DNA of 64,000 bases, taken from positions 558,001 through 622,000 of the forward strand of contig CAVYYV010000004.1 in NCBI GenBank assembly GCA_963772815.1, written 5' to 3'. Positions 44,307-52,578 of the stretch are shown here, piece by piece. Source of the DNA: DATFFO01 sp963772815. GTDB taxonomy: Bacteria > Actinomycetota > Acidimicrobiia > Spongiisociales > ZC4RG35. Numbering within the stretch: position 1 is the first letter of the stretch; every line of letters begins with the position of its first letter. Under the pieces are notes generated by a model that made no database searches, was not told where the DNA came from, and saw only the letters and a program-made list of their open reading frames with translations. The translations under genes were made by a program, and so were the position numbers.

Positions 44307-44422
44307 TGCCGACACCGCCCATCCCCGCCCACCACACCGAATCCATGCCGCCCATCCCCACCCACCACACCGAATCCATGCCGCCCATCCCCACCCACCA
44401 CCAGATTGTCCGTGCCTGCTAG
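44306..44422 (+). CDS. 38-residue repeat-built small ORF bridging carA and carB
   Basis: The ATG sits on the carA stop (TGATG) and the frame runs 38 codons to TAG 44420-44422, just inside carB. The product is nearly all repeats of PPIPTHHTESM, then HHQIVRAC. No Shine-Dalgarno is needed if ribosomes re-start after carA. The peptide need not have a function: the frame may serve only to carry ribosomes across the 100-base gap and couple carB to carA. Not a recognised family. The alternative is a non-coding repeat whose frame is open by chance (33 is a multiple of 3). Confidence 0.45.
   Translation: MPTPPIPAHHTESMPPIPTHHTESMPPIPTHHQIVRAC
44315..44402 (+). repeat. 33-bp tandem repeat between carA and carB
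   Basis: Units begin at 44315, 44348 and 44381. The second unit differs from the first by one base (CCCCGCCC to CCCCACCC), and the third is cut after about 21 bases, next to the carB start. Each unit contains CCGCCCATCCCC and CCACCACACC. The opposite strand is G-rich with runs of three and four G. Confidence 0.9.
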
Positions 44423-47400
44423 AGCCGATATTCGCTCCATCCTCCTGATCGGCTCGGGGCCGATCGTGATCGGCCAGGCATGCGAGTTCGACTACTCCGG
44501 CACTCAGGCCGCCAAGGTCCTGCGGGCCGAGGGCTACCGCGTAATCCTGCTCAACTCGAACCCGGCCACGATCATGACCGATCCCGAGTTCGCCGACGCC
44601 ACCTATGTTGAGCCGATCGTCCCCGAGGTGGTGGTCGAGATCCTCGCCAAGGAGAGGCCCGACGCCCTGCTGGCAACCCTGGGAGGGCAGACCGCTCTCA
44701 ACGTTGCGACCCAGGTGGCCCGCACCGGTGCTCTGGAGCGATACGGCGTCGAGATGATCGGGGTCGACGTCGACTCCATCGCCAAGGCGGAAGACCGGGG
44801 CCGATTCAAGGAGACCATGGAAGCGGTTGGCCTCGAGGTCCCCAGGGCCGGCTATGCGCGCTCCATGACCGAGGCGATGGGCATCGCCGCCGAACTCGGC
44901 TATCCGCTCATGATCCGGCCCTCCTACATCCTGGGAGGGGGCGGCACCGGGATCGCCGCGGATGAGAGCGCCTTCGTGGCCATCGCGTCGAAAGGCCTCG
45001 AGGTGTCGCCCGTGAACGAGATCCTGGTCGAGGAGTCGGTCTACGGGTGGAAGGAATTCGAGATGGAGGTGATGCGCGACAGAGCCGACAACGCCGTCAT
45101 CGTCTGCTCCATCGAGAACGTCGACCCGATGGGCGTCCACACCGGCGACTCGATAACCGTGGCACCCATTCAGACGCTGTCCGATCGCGAGTACCAGGAG
45201 ATGCGAGACGACTCGATCAAGGTCCTGCGGGCGATTGGAGTGGAGACGGGCGGATCCAACGTGCAATTCGCCATCGACCCCGAGACAGGGCGGCGCCTCG
45301 TGATCGAGATGAACCCCCGCGTCTCCCGCTCCTCCGCCCTGGCATCGAAGGCGACCGGCTTCCCCATCGCCAAGATCGCAGCCCTCCTGGCGGTCGGCTA
45401 CACACTCGACGAGATTGCCAACGACATCACCGGCGCCACCCCCGCCAGCTTCGAGCCGGCCCTCGACTACGCCGTGGTAAAGATCCCTCGCTTCGACTTC
45501 GCCAAGTTTCCTGCCGCGCCCGACACACTCACCACTTCCATGCGCTCGGTGGGCGAGGCGATGGCAATCGGCCGCACCTTCCCTGAGGCCCTGCAGAAGG
45601 CACTGCGCAGCCTCGAGATCGGGCGGGCCGGCCTGGGGGCCGACCCGGCCGAAGCCGCCCAGGTCACTCTCGACGAGGAGGCCCTGAAAGAGGCGGTGGG
45701 CCGGCCAACACCGGATCGGATCTTCGCCATGGCCGAGGCGCTCCGGCGGGGGTGGTCCGTCGATCGTGCGGCGGAGGCCTCCCGGATCGATCCATGGTTC
45801 GTCGACCAGATCTCGGAGATCGTCGAGCTGCGCGGGGAGCTCGAGCAGACGCCGGTGGACCCCGACTTGCTCCGGAAAGCCAAGCGAATGGGTTTCTCGG
45901 ATCGTCAGATCGGATACCTGTGGGACCTGTCCGAAGACGAGGTGGCGTCGCTGAGGCGTCAGAACGACGTCACCCCCACCTACAAGACGGTCGACACCTG
46001 TGCGGCTGAATTCCGGGCTTACACGCCCTACATGTACAGCACCTTCGAGGACGAGACCGAGGTGCCTCCCGCAGCCAAGCCTCGCGTGGTCGTGCTGGGG
46101 TCGGGGCCCAACCGGATCGGACAGGGGATCGAATTCGACTACTGCTGCGTCCATGCCAGCTTCGCCCTGCGCGAGGCGGGCTACGAGTCGGTGATGGTGA
46201 ACTGCAATCCCGAGACGGTCTCCACCGACTACGACACCTCTGATCGCCTCTACTTCGAGCCACTCACGGTGGAGGACGTGCTCGCCATCGTCGAAGTCGA
46301 GCAACCACAGGCCGTCATCGTCCAATTGGGCGGTCAGACCCCGCTCAACCTGGCCCGTCGCTTGGCCGAGCACGGCGTGCCGATCGCCGGGACCTCCCCG
46401 GATTCGATCGACCTGGCTGAGGATCGAGAGCAGTTCTCCGCTGTGTGTGACCGGCTGGGAATCAGGCAACCTCCGGGCGGTACGGCCACGTCGGTGATCG
46501 AGGCGGCCGAGGTGGTCGACAAGATCGGGCTGCCGGTGCTGGTCAGGCCCTCCTACGTTCTGGGCGGGCGAAGGATGCGGGTCGTCTACTCATTCGACGA
46601 GCTGGCCGACTACGTGCGGGACCTATACGGCGAGGATGCCCACACCGATCCCGAGTTGTCGGGTGCCCCGATCCTCATCGACCGGTTCCTGGAGGGGGCT
46701 GTGGAGGTGGACGTGGACGCCGTCTTCGACGGATCCGAGCTCCTGCTGGGCGGGGTCATGGAGCATGTCGAGGAGGCCGGAGTGCATTCGGGGGATTCCG
46801 CCTGTGTCACTCCACCTCCCACCCTCTCCGAAGAAGCCCGCAAGGAGATCACCGCCGCTACCGAGGAGCTGGCCCGAGCCCTGGACGTGCGCGGTTTGAT
46901 CAACATCCAGTTCGCGGTCAAGGGCGACGACGTGTACGTCCTGGAGGCCAACCCGCGCGGATCACGCACCGTGCCCTTCATCTCCAAGGCCAGCGGAGTG
47001 CCACTGGCCAAGATCGCGACCCGGGTCATGATGGGAGCCACGATCGGAGACCTCCGCCAGGAGGGCATCGTGCCGGGCAGGCGTCTGGAGGGGTTCGTAG
47101 CAGTGAAGGAGGCTGTGCTTCCCTGGGACCGCTTCCCCGAACAGGACACCGTCCTCGGACCGGAAATGAGGTCCACCGGAGAGGTGATGGGGCTGGCTCC
47201 CGACGTCGGGGTGGCCTACGCCAAGGCCCTGCTGGCGGCCGGGCACGTCCTGCCCACCCGGGGCCGGGTGTTCCTCTCCTTCGCCGATCGTGACAAGCCG
47301 ACGGGTCTCGCCGTGGCCCAGGCCTTCAAGATGCTGGGCTTTGACATCATCGCCACGCCCGGGACCGCCCGTTATCTGAATCATCACGCCGTAGCCTCCG

Positions 47401-47669
47401 AGCCGGTCAACAAGGTGGGTGAGGGGCCCCGCGATACCCGCGACCGAATCCTGGCCGGCGAGGTCCAGCTGGTCATCAACACGCCCCGTGGAGGACGGGC
47501 TCGCTCCGATGGGCGGGTCATACGCCATGCGGCACACAGTGTCGGCGTACCGTGCGTGACGACGATCCAGGGCGGGCTGGCGGTGGCACGCAGCCTGCGG
47601 GCCGGCAACGTCGCCATCACCCAGCCGCGAAGCCTCCAGGAGTGGCACACCGAGAACGGGAAGCGATGA
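44412..47669 (+). CDS. carB: Carbamoyl-phosphate synthase large subunit
   Basis: Makes carbamoyl phosphate for pyrimidines and arginine. The 1085-residue protein has two homologous ATP-grasp halves: GSGPIVIGQACEFDYSG and GSGPNRIGQGIEFDYCC open each one, ESVYGWKEFEMEVMRD and RPSYVLGGRRMRV follow, and a C-terminal allosteric MGS-like domain (GRVFLSFADRDKPTGL, LVINTPRGG) binds UMP or ornithine-type effectors. GTG 44412 gives MPARADIRSILLIG, the family's start; TTG 44406 adds two residues. It is separated from carA by a 33-bp repeat. It overlaps pyrD by four bases. Confidence 0.96.
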   Translation: MPARADIRSILLIGSGPIVIGQACEFDYSGTQAAKVLRAEGYRVILLNSNPATIMTDPEFADATYVEPIVPEVVVEILAKERPDALLATLGGQTALNVATQVARTGALERYGVEMIGVDVDSIAKAEDRGRFKETMEAVGLEVPRAGYARSMTEAMGIAAELGYPLMIRPSYILGGGGTGIAADESAFVAIASKGLEVSPVNEILVEESVYGWKEFEMEVMRDRADNAVIVCSIENVDPMGVHTGDSITVAPIQTLSDREYQEMRDDSIKVLRAIGVETGGSNVQFAIDPETGRRLVIEMNPRVSRSSALASKATGFPIAKIAALLAVGYTLDEIANDITGATPASFEPALDYAVVKIPRFDFAKFPAAPDTLTTSMRSVGEAMAIGRTFPEALQKALRSLEIGRAGLGADPAEAAQVTLDEEALKEAVGRPTPDRIFAMAEALRRGWSVDRAAEASRIDPWFVDQISEIVELRGELEQTPVDPDLLRKAKRMGFSDRQIGYLWDLSEDEVASLRRQNDVTPTYKTVDTCAAEFRAYTPYMYSTFEDETEVPPAAKPRVVVLGSGPNRIGQGIEFDYCCVHASFALREAGYESVMVNCNPETVSTDYDTSDRLYFEPLTVEDVLAIVEVEQPQAVIVQLGGQTPLNLARRLAEHGVPIAGTSPDSIDLAEDREQFSAVCDRLGIRQPPGGTATSVIEAAEVVDKIGLPVLVRPSYVLGGRRMRVVYSFDELADYVRDLYGEDAHTDPELSGAPILIDRFLEGAVEVDVDAVFDGSELLLGGVMEHVEEAGVHSGDSACVTPPPTLSEEARKEITAATEELARALDVRGLINIQFAVKGDDVYVLEANPRGSRTVPFISKASGVPLAKIATRVMMGATIGDLRQEGIVPGRRLEGFVAVKEAVLPWDRFPEQDTVLGPEMRSTGEVMGLAPDVGVAYAKALLAAGHVLPTRGRVFLSFADRDKPTGLAVAQAFKMLGFDIIATPGTARYLNHHAVASEPVNKVGEGPRDTRDRILAGEVQLVINTPRGGRARSDGRVIRHAAHSVGVPCVTTIQGGLAVARSLRAGNVAITQPRSLQEWHTENGKR

Positions 47670-48582
47670 GCCTGGACCTCAGCGTCGACCTGGGGCCGCT
47701 GGAGCTGGCGACGCCACTCGTGGCGGCGTCCGGGACGGTGGGCTCGGTTTGGGAGTTTCATCGGGTGGCCCGCGTCGCCGACTACGGGGCAATGATCGTG
47801 AAGTCGGTCTCCGAGGAGCCCTGGTCGGGTCGGCCCGCACCCCGGCTGGCCCCTGCCGGCTTGGGGATGTTGAACGGGATCGGTATCCAGAACCCGGGTG
47901 TCGAGGCCTGGGCACGGGAGATCGCCCCCCGCCTGAGGCGCATCGCCGCTCCGGTGTGGGGATCCGCCGTGGGACGGTCGCCCGAAGAGTTCGGGCGCGT
48001 GGCCTCGGCGGTGGAGGCAACCGGTGTCCTGGCCGCCCTCGAGGTGAATCTGTCTTGCCCCAACCTGGAGGACGGGAACATGTTCGCCCTGGACCCGGAG
48101 CGGTCGGCCGCAGTGATATCCATCGTGCGACGGGCAACCGCGCTGCCGATCGGAGCCAAGCTCTCGCCGGACGCTCCCGACATCGTCGCCGTTGCCACCG
48201 CGGTGAGGAGGCCGGCGCAGACTGGGTGACGCTCACCAACACCATCTCCGGGTTCGGCCTCGACATCGAGCGCCGCCGCCCCCTCCTGTCAGGCGGGGTG
48301 GGCGGCTACTCGGGCCCGCCCCTCAAACCAATCTCGCTGCGTTGCGTGACCGCGGTGGCCACGGCCCTGCCCGGGCTTCCGATCCTGGGCTGCGGCGGTG
48401 TGGTCAGAGGCGAGGACGTGATCGAGTACATCATGGCCGGAGCTTCGGCCGTCTCACTGGGCACCATCCACTTTGCCGAGCCGAAGGCGGCCGGACGCAT
48501 CCTCGGCGAGCTGAAAGCATGGTGCGAAGGACACGGAGTAGATCGCCTGGCCGACCTGACCAGGACGGTGGAGTGGTGGTGA
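47666..48582 (+). CDS. pyrD: Dihydroorotate dehydrogenase, class 1B-like (interrupted by a -1 frameshift)
   Basis: Oxidises dihydroorotate to orotate with FMN. From ATG 47666 it shows TPLVAASGTVGS, NGIGIQNPG and the catalytic Cys in LEVNLSCPNLEDG, which marks the class 1 enzymes. The frame breaks after KLSPDAPDIVAVATAV and resumes one frame back with EEAGADWVTLTNTI, GGVGGYSGPPLKPIS and the FMN-phosphate loop CGGVVRGEDVIEYIMAGASAV. One missing base near 48203-48205 (CCGCGGTGAG) restores about 305 residues. Class 1B enzymes work with an iron-sulfur PyrK subunit, and no pyrK is in this operon. The stop overlaps the pyrF GTG. Confidence 0.9.
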
Positions 48583-49307
48583 AGCCTCCCGAGAACCCCA
48601 TCATCGCCGCTCTCGACGTGCCCGAAGCGCGCTCTGCCCTGGAGCTGGCTCGGAAGCTGCTTCCGCACGTGGGCGCCTTCAAGGTGGGCCTGGAGCTCTT
48701 GATGGGCCCGGGCCCGGCCGTCATCGCAGCGCTGGCCGGGCTGGGGAAGCCCGTCTTCGCCGACGCCAAACTGCACGACATACCGAACACGGTCAATCGT
48801 GCCGCACGTGCCCTGGGCGCGGTAGGAGCCCGATGGGTGACAGTGCACGGGACGGGCGGACAGGCCATGCTGGAGGCGGCCGCTTCAGGCCTGCGGGAAG
48901 GTGCCGCCGGCCACGAGGCCGGAACCCTGGTTGTGACCGTCCTCACCAGTCTTTCGGCAGCGGATCTGGCGGCGGCCGGCTTCGCCGGCAGCCCGGGCCG
49001 ACAAGTGGCCAGGGTCGCCAAACTCGCCGCCTCGTCAGGTGCCGAGGGAGTGGTGTGCTCGGTCAAGGAGCTGGGCGACGTGGCCCAGGTCGCCCCCGAC
49101 TTGACCCGAGTGACACCCGGCATCAGAGCCAGAGGGGCGACAGCCGATGACCAGACCCGCGTCGCCTCGCCGCAAGAGGCGATGAGGCGTGGAGCCGACT
49201 GGATCGTGGTCGGGCGAGCGCTGTCCCGAGCCCCGGACCCGGCTGCGGCCGCTCGGGCGCTGCTCGAAGACATGGAGCAGGACCTCCAAGACCGCCCGCC
49301 TACGTGA
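48579..49307 (+). CDS. pyrF: Orotidine 5'-phosphate decarboxylase (type 1)
   Basis: Last step to UMP. The 242-residue TIM-barrel protein has the catalytic DAKLHDIPNTV (D-x-K-x-x-D) at about 60-70, ALDVPEARSALEL at the start and VTPGIR with the phosphate-binding IVVGRALSRAPDP. This is the shorter E. coli/B. subtilis-like type, not the longer type 2 of mycobacteria. GTG 48579 overlaps the pyrD stop; GTG 48576 is also possible. It converges with the SDR gene, and the stops overlap by eight bases. It ends the pyr operon. Confidence 0.95.
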   Translation: MKPPENPIIAALDVPEARSALELARKLLPHVGAFKVGLELLMGPGPAVIAALAGLGKPVFADAKLHDIPNTVNRAARALGAVGARWVTVHGTGGQAMLEAAASGLREGAAGHEAGTLVVTVLTSLSAADLAAAGFAGSPGRQVARVAKLAASSGAEGVVCSVKELGDVAQVAPDLTRVTPGIRARGATADDQTRVASPQEAMRRGADWIVVGRALSRAPDPAAAARALLEDMEQDLQDRPPT

Positions 49308-50034
49308 AACGACGAATCAGCGATGCCGGCGCCACCTTCACCAGCCATCCCAACGGGCCCCAGGGCCAGAAGGGAACGACGACGTCACCTGCCCTGCCGT
49401 CTATGGCCGACAGCATCGAGGCCACGCCCCGCTCGACGCTCGTAGACAGTGGCGAACGGTTCCGACTCGTCAGATCGGTTCTGATGTATCCCGGCCGCAG
49501 GGTGGTCACGTAGATGGAGCTGTCGGCCAGCTCACTGCGCAACGAGGCCCCGATATAGGCCAGAGCCACCTTGGAGGCCGAGTAGACCGCGCCCGACCCG
49601 GGCAGCGGCCGACTCGCCGCCAACGACGACATCAGCACCAGGTGTCCGCTCTCGCGGGCCCGAAAGAGGGACATGGCCGTTTCTACCTGGGCCAGGGCCC
49701 CTAAAAGGTTCGTTTCCACGACCGCCCGATTCTCTCCGTCTCGTCCCGTCCCAAGCCGCCCGCCCCCGCCACGGCCGGCGTTGACCACGACCACGTCCAG
49801 GCCTCCCAGCTCGGCATCGGCCCGACGGATGGCCCGGTCGACCGCCTCTGGATCGGTGACGTCGAGCGCATGGACGGCGACGGATCCGGAGGCGTCTGCC
49901 AATTCGGTGGCGAGAGCATCGAGACGCTCGGTCCTCCTCGCGGCGATGACCACGTCGTCGCCACGCCGTGTCAGCTGTCGTGCCATCTCCGCCCCGATGC
50001 CGGAGCTGGCGCCTGAGATGAAATACCTGCTCAT
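49300..50034 (-). CDS. Short-chain dehydrogenase/reductase
   Basis: A 244-residue classical SDR: the cofactor loop GASSGIG (about 8-14), NAG in VVVNAGRGGGG, catalytic Ser in LMSSLAAS and the YSASK pair (Tyr-x-x-x-Lys) at about 152-156, with PGYIRTDLTS after it. The C-terminus FWPWGPLGWLVKVAPASLI is hydrophobic and could touch the membrane. The R residues in AARRTERLD suggest NADP(H). The substrate is unknown. It faces the pyr operon and is divergent from mihF, with a 180-base gap. Confidence 0.88.
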   Translation of the reverse strand: MSRYFISGASSGIGAEMARQLTRRGDDVVIAARRTERLDALATELADASGSVAVHALDVTDPEAVDRAIRRADAELGGLDVVVVNAGRGGGGRLGTGRDGENRAVVETNLLGALAQVETAMSLFRARESGHLVLMSSLAASRPLPGSGAVYSASKVALAYIGASLRSELADSSIYVTTLRPGYIRTDLTSRNRSPLSTSVERGVASMLSAIDGRAGDVVVPFWPWGPLGWLVKVAPASLIRRFT

Positions 50035-50180
50035 GGTCGATCACCCGTCGAAGGTAGAGCTGATTCACCCGACCCCAACGCCGGTGCCGGGAATCGGACT
50101 GTAGCCCCGGACAGAGGGCGAGAGTTAGTCCTGTCGCGCCGTCATCGCCCTGTCGTCCCGATCGTCGGGCCGCCAGCTGA

Positions 50181-50186
50181 TACAGT
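50181..50186 (+). promoter_or_regulatory. Candidate extended -10 (TGATACAGT) for mihF
   Basis: TACAGT at 50181-50186 is preceded by TG one base earlier (TGATACAGT), an extended -10 pattern. A transcript from near 50193 would include the GGGAAGGA ribosome site before ATG 50215. Confidence 0.4.
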
Positions 50187-50214
50187 CGAACCGTTCCGCT
50201 CGTGGGAAGGATCC

Positions 50215-50526
50215 ATGAAGCCACCGCAACTGTCTGATGAGCAGCGCGCCGCAGCACTGGCCAAGGCGGCCGAGGCCCGCCGTGTCCGGGCCGAGACCAA
50301 GGAGTTGCTCAAGACGGGCACGATCACCTTTGCCGAACTGCTGGATCGAGCTGATCAGGATGATCTGGTCAGCGGCATCAAGGTGGCCTCGCTGCTCGCT
50401 TCGATGCCCGGCACAGGGAAGGTGAAGGCGAAGCGGTTGATGGAAAAGTACGAAATCGCCGACAACCGACGGGTGCGTGGCCTCGGTGATCGCCAGCGTG
50501 CCGCTCTCCTCGCCGAATTCTCCTGA
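50215..50526 (+). CDS. mihF: Integration host factor, actinobacterial type
   Basis: A 103-residue basic nucleoid protein of the mIHF/sIHF family, confined to actinobacteria and unrelated to HU/IHF. The N-terminal helix is MKPPQLSDEQRAAALAKAAEARRVRAE and the core ends in LLASMPGTGKVKAKRLMEK, a helix-two-turn-helix motif that inserts into DNA. GGGAAGGA precedes ATG 50215. The position directly before gmk is the same as in M. tuberculosis (Rv1388-Rv1389), and the two genes overlap by about 50 bases. Confidence 0.95.
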   Translation: MKPPQLSDEQRAAALAKAAEARRVRAETKELLKTGTITFAELLDRADQDDLVSGIKVASLLASMPGTGKVKAKRLMEKYEIADNRRVRGLGDRQRAALLAEFS

Positions 50527-51091
50527 CGAGCCGGGTGCCACGCACACCGGCCGTCTGATCGTCGTGGCCGGGCCCGGGGGAGTGGGAAAGTCGACCATCG
50601 TGGCCGAGTTGAGGCGCCGGATACCACTCCATTTCTCGGTATCCGCCACCACGAGGCCTCCTCGCCCGGGTGAGGTGGACGGGCTCCACTACCAGTTCAT
50701 CTCGCGGGAGAGGTTCCTGCAACGGATCGAGGACGGAGAATTGCTGGAATGGGCCGAGTTCAACGGCCACCTGTACGGGACCCCCAGCCATGCGGTGATG
50801 GCCGCCCTGGCGGAGGGTCGCGACGTCCTGTTGGAGATCGAGGTGCAGGGAGCCCGCCAGATACGCCAGGCGATGCCCGAGGCGCTGATGATCTTCGTAG
50901 CTCCCCCTTCGATGGAGGCCCTCCGAAAGCGTCTCCAGGCCCGGGCCGACACCAGCGAGGCCGACATCAGCGCCAAGCTCCGGATCGCCCAGCGGGAACT
51001 GGCCGCCGCCCCCGGTTTGTTCGATCATGTGGTGGTCAACGACGATGTGGACCGAGCTGTGGGGGAGGTCATGGGGATCCTGGGCGCTTGA
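50477..51091 (+). CDS. gmk: Guanylate kinase
   Basis: Converts GMP to GDP. The 204-residue product has the P-loop VVAGPGGVGKSTIVAEL (most relatives read GPSGVGKST), the GMP-binding SVSATTRPPRPGEVDGLHY, EWAEFNGHLYGTP and LEIEVQGARQIR. The start is uncertain: GTG codons at 50477, 50486 and 50498 all lie inside the mihF 3' end, and the first 25-30 residues are an unconserved extension. 50498 would be the shortest sensible choice. Confidence 0.94.
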   Translation: MASVIASVPLSSPNSPDEPGATHTGRLIVVAGPGGVGKSTIVAELRRRIPLHFSVSATTRPPRPGEVDGLHYQFISRERFLQRIEDGELLEWAEFNGHLYGTPSHAVMAALAEGRDVLLEIEVQGARQIRQAMPEALMIFVAPPSMEALRKRLQARADTSEADISAKLRIAQRELAAAPGLFDHVVVNDDVDRAVGEVMGILGA

Positions 51092-51170
51092 GCCCGGCCG
51101 GCCCCGTCCCCTCTGTCGCGTGGCTGGGGTCTGTGTAGTCGGCGGGCCGGCGACTACCCTGATTGCCAAC

Positions 51171-51392
51171 ATGAAGATCGAAGAAGTCATCGACACCATC
51201 GGGAACCGATTCGCCGCAGTGGTCGTGTCGGCACGCAGAGCCCGTCAGATCAACGCCTACTTCCATCAGCTGGGTGCCGGCATCGGCGAATACGTGCCGC
51301 CCCAGGTCCACTCTCTCTCGCGCAAGCCCCTGACCATCGCCATGGAGGAGATCGCCGAGGGCAAGGTGGCGGTGGAGAACAGCGAGGAGTGA
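51171..51392 (+). CDS. rpoZ: DNA-directed RNA polymerase omega subunit
   Basis: Small RNA polymerase subunit (73 residues) that helps hold beta'. MKIEEVIDTIGNRFAAVVVSARRARQINAYF carries the conserved RARQIN helix, and LTIAMEEIAEGKVAV ends the fold. ATG 51171 is chosen; TACCCT at 51155-51160 ends ten bases upstream, and there is no Shine-Dalgarno. It lies between gmk and coaBC as in other actinobacteria. The stop overlaps the coaBC GTG. Confidence 0.95.
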   Translation: MKIEEVIDTIGNRFAAVVVSARRARQINAYFHQLGAGIGEYVPPQVHSLSRKPLTIAMEEIAEGKVAVENSEE

Positions 51393-52564
51393 TGCTGGGT
51401 GGACGCCGGGTGGTCCTCGGCGTCTCCGGCGGCGTAGCGGCCTACAAGTCCGTCTACCTTGCCCGTCGGCTGATCGAGGCCGGGGCCGAGGTTCGCGTGA
51501 TGATGTCCGAAGCCGCCACCTGCTTCGTCGGCCCGCAGAGCTTCGCAGCCGTCACGGGCCATCAACCCATGACCGGCCTGTTCGGCGCCGACACCGTCAG
51601 CCCCCACACCGAGCTGGCTCGCTGGGCCGATCTGGTGATCGTCGCTCCCGCCACCGCGGCCACTCTCTCCCGTCTGGCCCATGGTCTCTCCGAGGGAATC
51701 GTCGCTACCACCCTCCTGGCCACACGAGCACCGGCACTGCTTGCTCCCGCCATGCACACCGAGATGTGGGAGAACCCCGCCACACGACGCAATCTGGACC
51801 TGCTGCGGGCGGACGGGTATCACATCGTCGGGCCGGCCGTCGGCGACCTGGCCGGTGGAGACACAGGCATGGGCCGGATGAGCGAGCCGGAGGAGATCCT
51901 CGAAGCTGCCGGGGGGCTGGTAGACGATTCACTTTCCGGGCTGACCGTCCTGGTCACGGCCGGCGGTACCCGGGAGGCGATCGACCCGGTCAGATTCATC
52001 GGCAACCGGTCCTCGGGCAAGATGGGCCATGCCATCGCGGCCGAGGCCGCCCGGCGCGGCGCCAGGGTCGAGCTGGTGACCACCTCCGAGCTGCCTCCAG
52101 GACCCGGTGTCAACGTACACCTGGTCGAAAGCGCACAGGAGATGGCGGACGTCGTTGCATCGATCTCGCCCGACGTGGGGGTCTTCGCCGCCGCCGTGGC
52201 CGACTTTCGCCCGGCTCGACCGGCCGGATCCAAGCTGGCGCGCAGTGACGGACCGCCCAGCATCGATATGGAAAGGACCCCCGACATCCTGGCGTCGGTG
52301 GTGGGGAGAGGCGACCAGGTCTTCACGGTCGGATTCGCCGCGGAGACCGGCGGTCTGGAGCGGGCCAAAGAAAAGGCGAGTCAGAAGAAGGTCGACCTAC
52401 TCGTGTACAACGACGTCACGGAGGAAGGCTCCGGCTTCGGCTCCGACACGAACCACGTGGCCATCGTCAGATCCGACGGAACCGCCGAGCAATGGCCCCA
52501 GTTGCCCAAGACCGAGGTGGCTTCCCGGCTGTGGGACGTGGTGTCGGGCGCCTTGAACGGATAG
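51389..52564 (+). CDS. coaBC: Bifunctional phosphopantothenoylcysteine decarboxylase / phosphopantothenate-cysteine ligase
   Basis: Two steps of coenzyme A synthesis in one 391-residue protein. The CoaC half has GVSGGVAAYKSVYLARRL, the HTELARWADLVIVAPATAATLSRLAHG FMN region and the catalytic PAMHTEMWENPATRRN. The CoaB half begins VTAGGTREAIDPVRFIGNRSSGKMG and includes AAVADFRPARPAGSK and the KK...LVYNDVT loop. GTG 51389 or ATG 51392 both fit. Gene order gmk-rpoZ-coaBC-metK-priA is conserved. Confidence 0.95.
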   Translation: MMLGGRRVVLGVSGGVAAYKSVYLARRLIEAGAEVRVMMSEAATCFVGPQSFAAVTGHQPMTGLFGADTVSPHTELARWADLVIVAPATAATLSRLAHGLSEGIVATTLLATRAPALLAPAMHTEMWENPATRRNLDLLRADGYHIVGPAVGDLAGGDTGMGRMSEPEEILEAAGGLVDDSLSGLTVLVTAGGTREAIDPVRFIGNRSSGKMGHAIAAEAARRGARVELVTTSELPPGPGVNVHLVESAQEMADVVASISPDVGVFAAAVADFRPARPAGSKLARSDGPPSIDMERTPDILASVVGRGDQVFTVGFAAETGGLERAKEKASQKKVDLLVYNDVTEEGSGFGSDTNHVAIVRSDGTAEQWPQLPKTEVASRLWDVVSGALNG

Positions 52565-52578
52565 GCTGGCGGTACCCT

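Noticed and set aside
44315..44402. CRISPR-like or phage attachment repeat
   Set aside because: Direct tandem units without spacers and no integrase nearby.
43935..46469. 844-codon open frame on the minus strand across carA, the repeat and carB
   Set aside because: It is antisense to two well-conserved genes, its translation is low-complexity in the repeat and matches no family. Long antisense frames are expected in GC-rich coding DNA.
50081..50100. T-arm-like sequence on the minus strand (GTCCGATTC) between the SDR gene and mihF
   Set aside because: The flanking bases do not pair into a T-stem and no acceptor or anticodon arm is found; it is not a tRNA.
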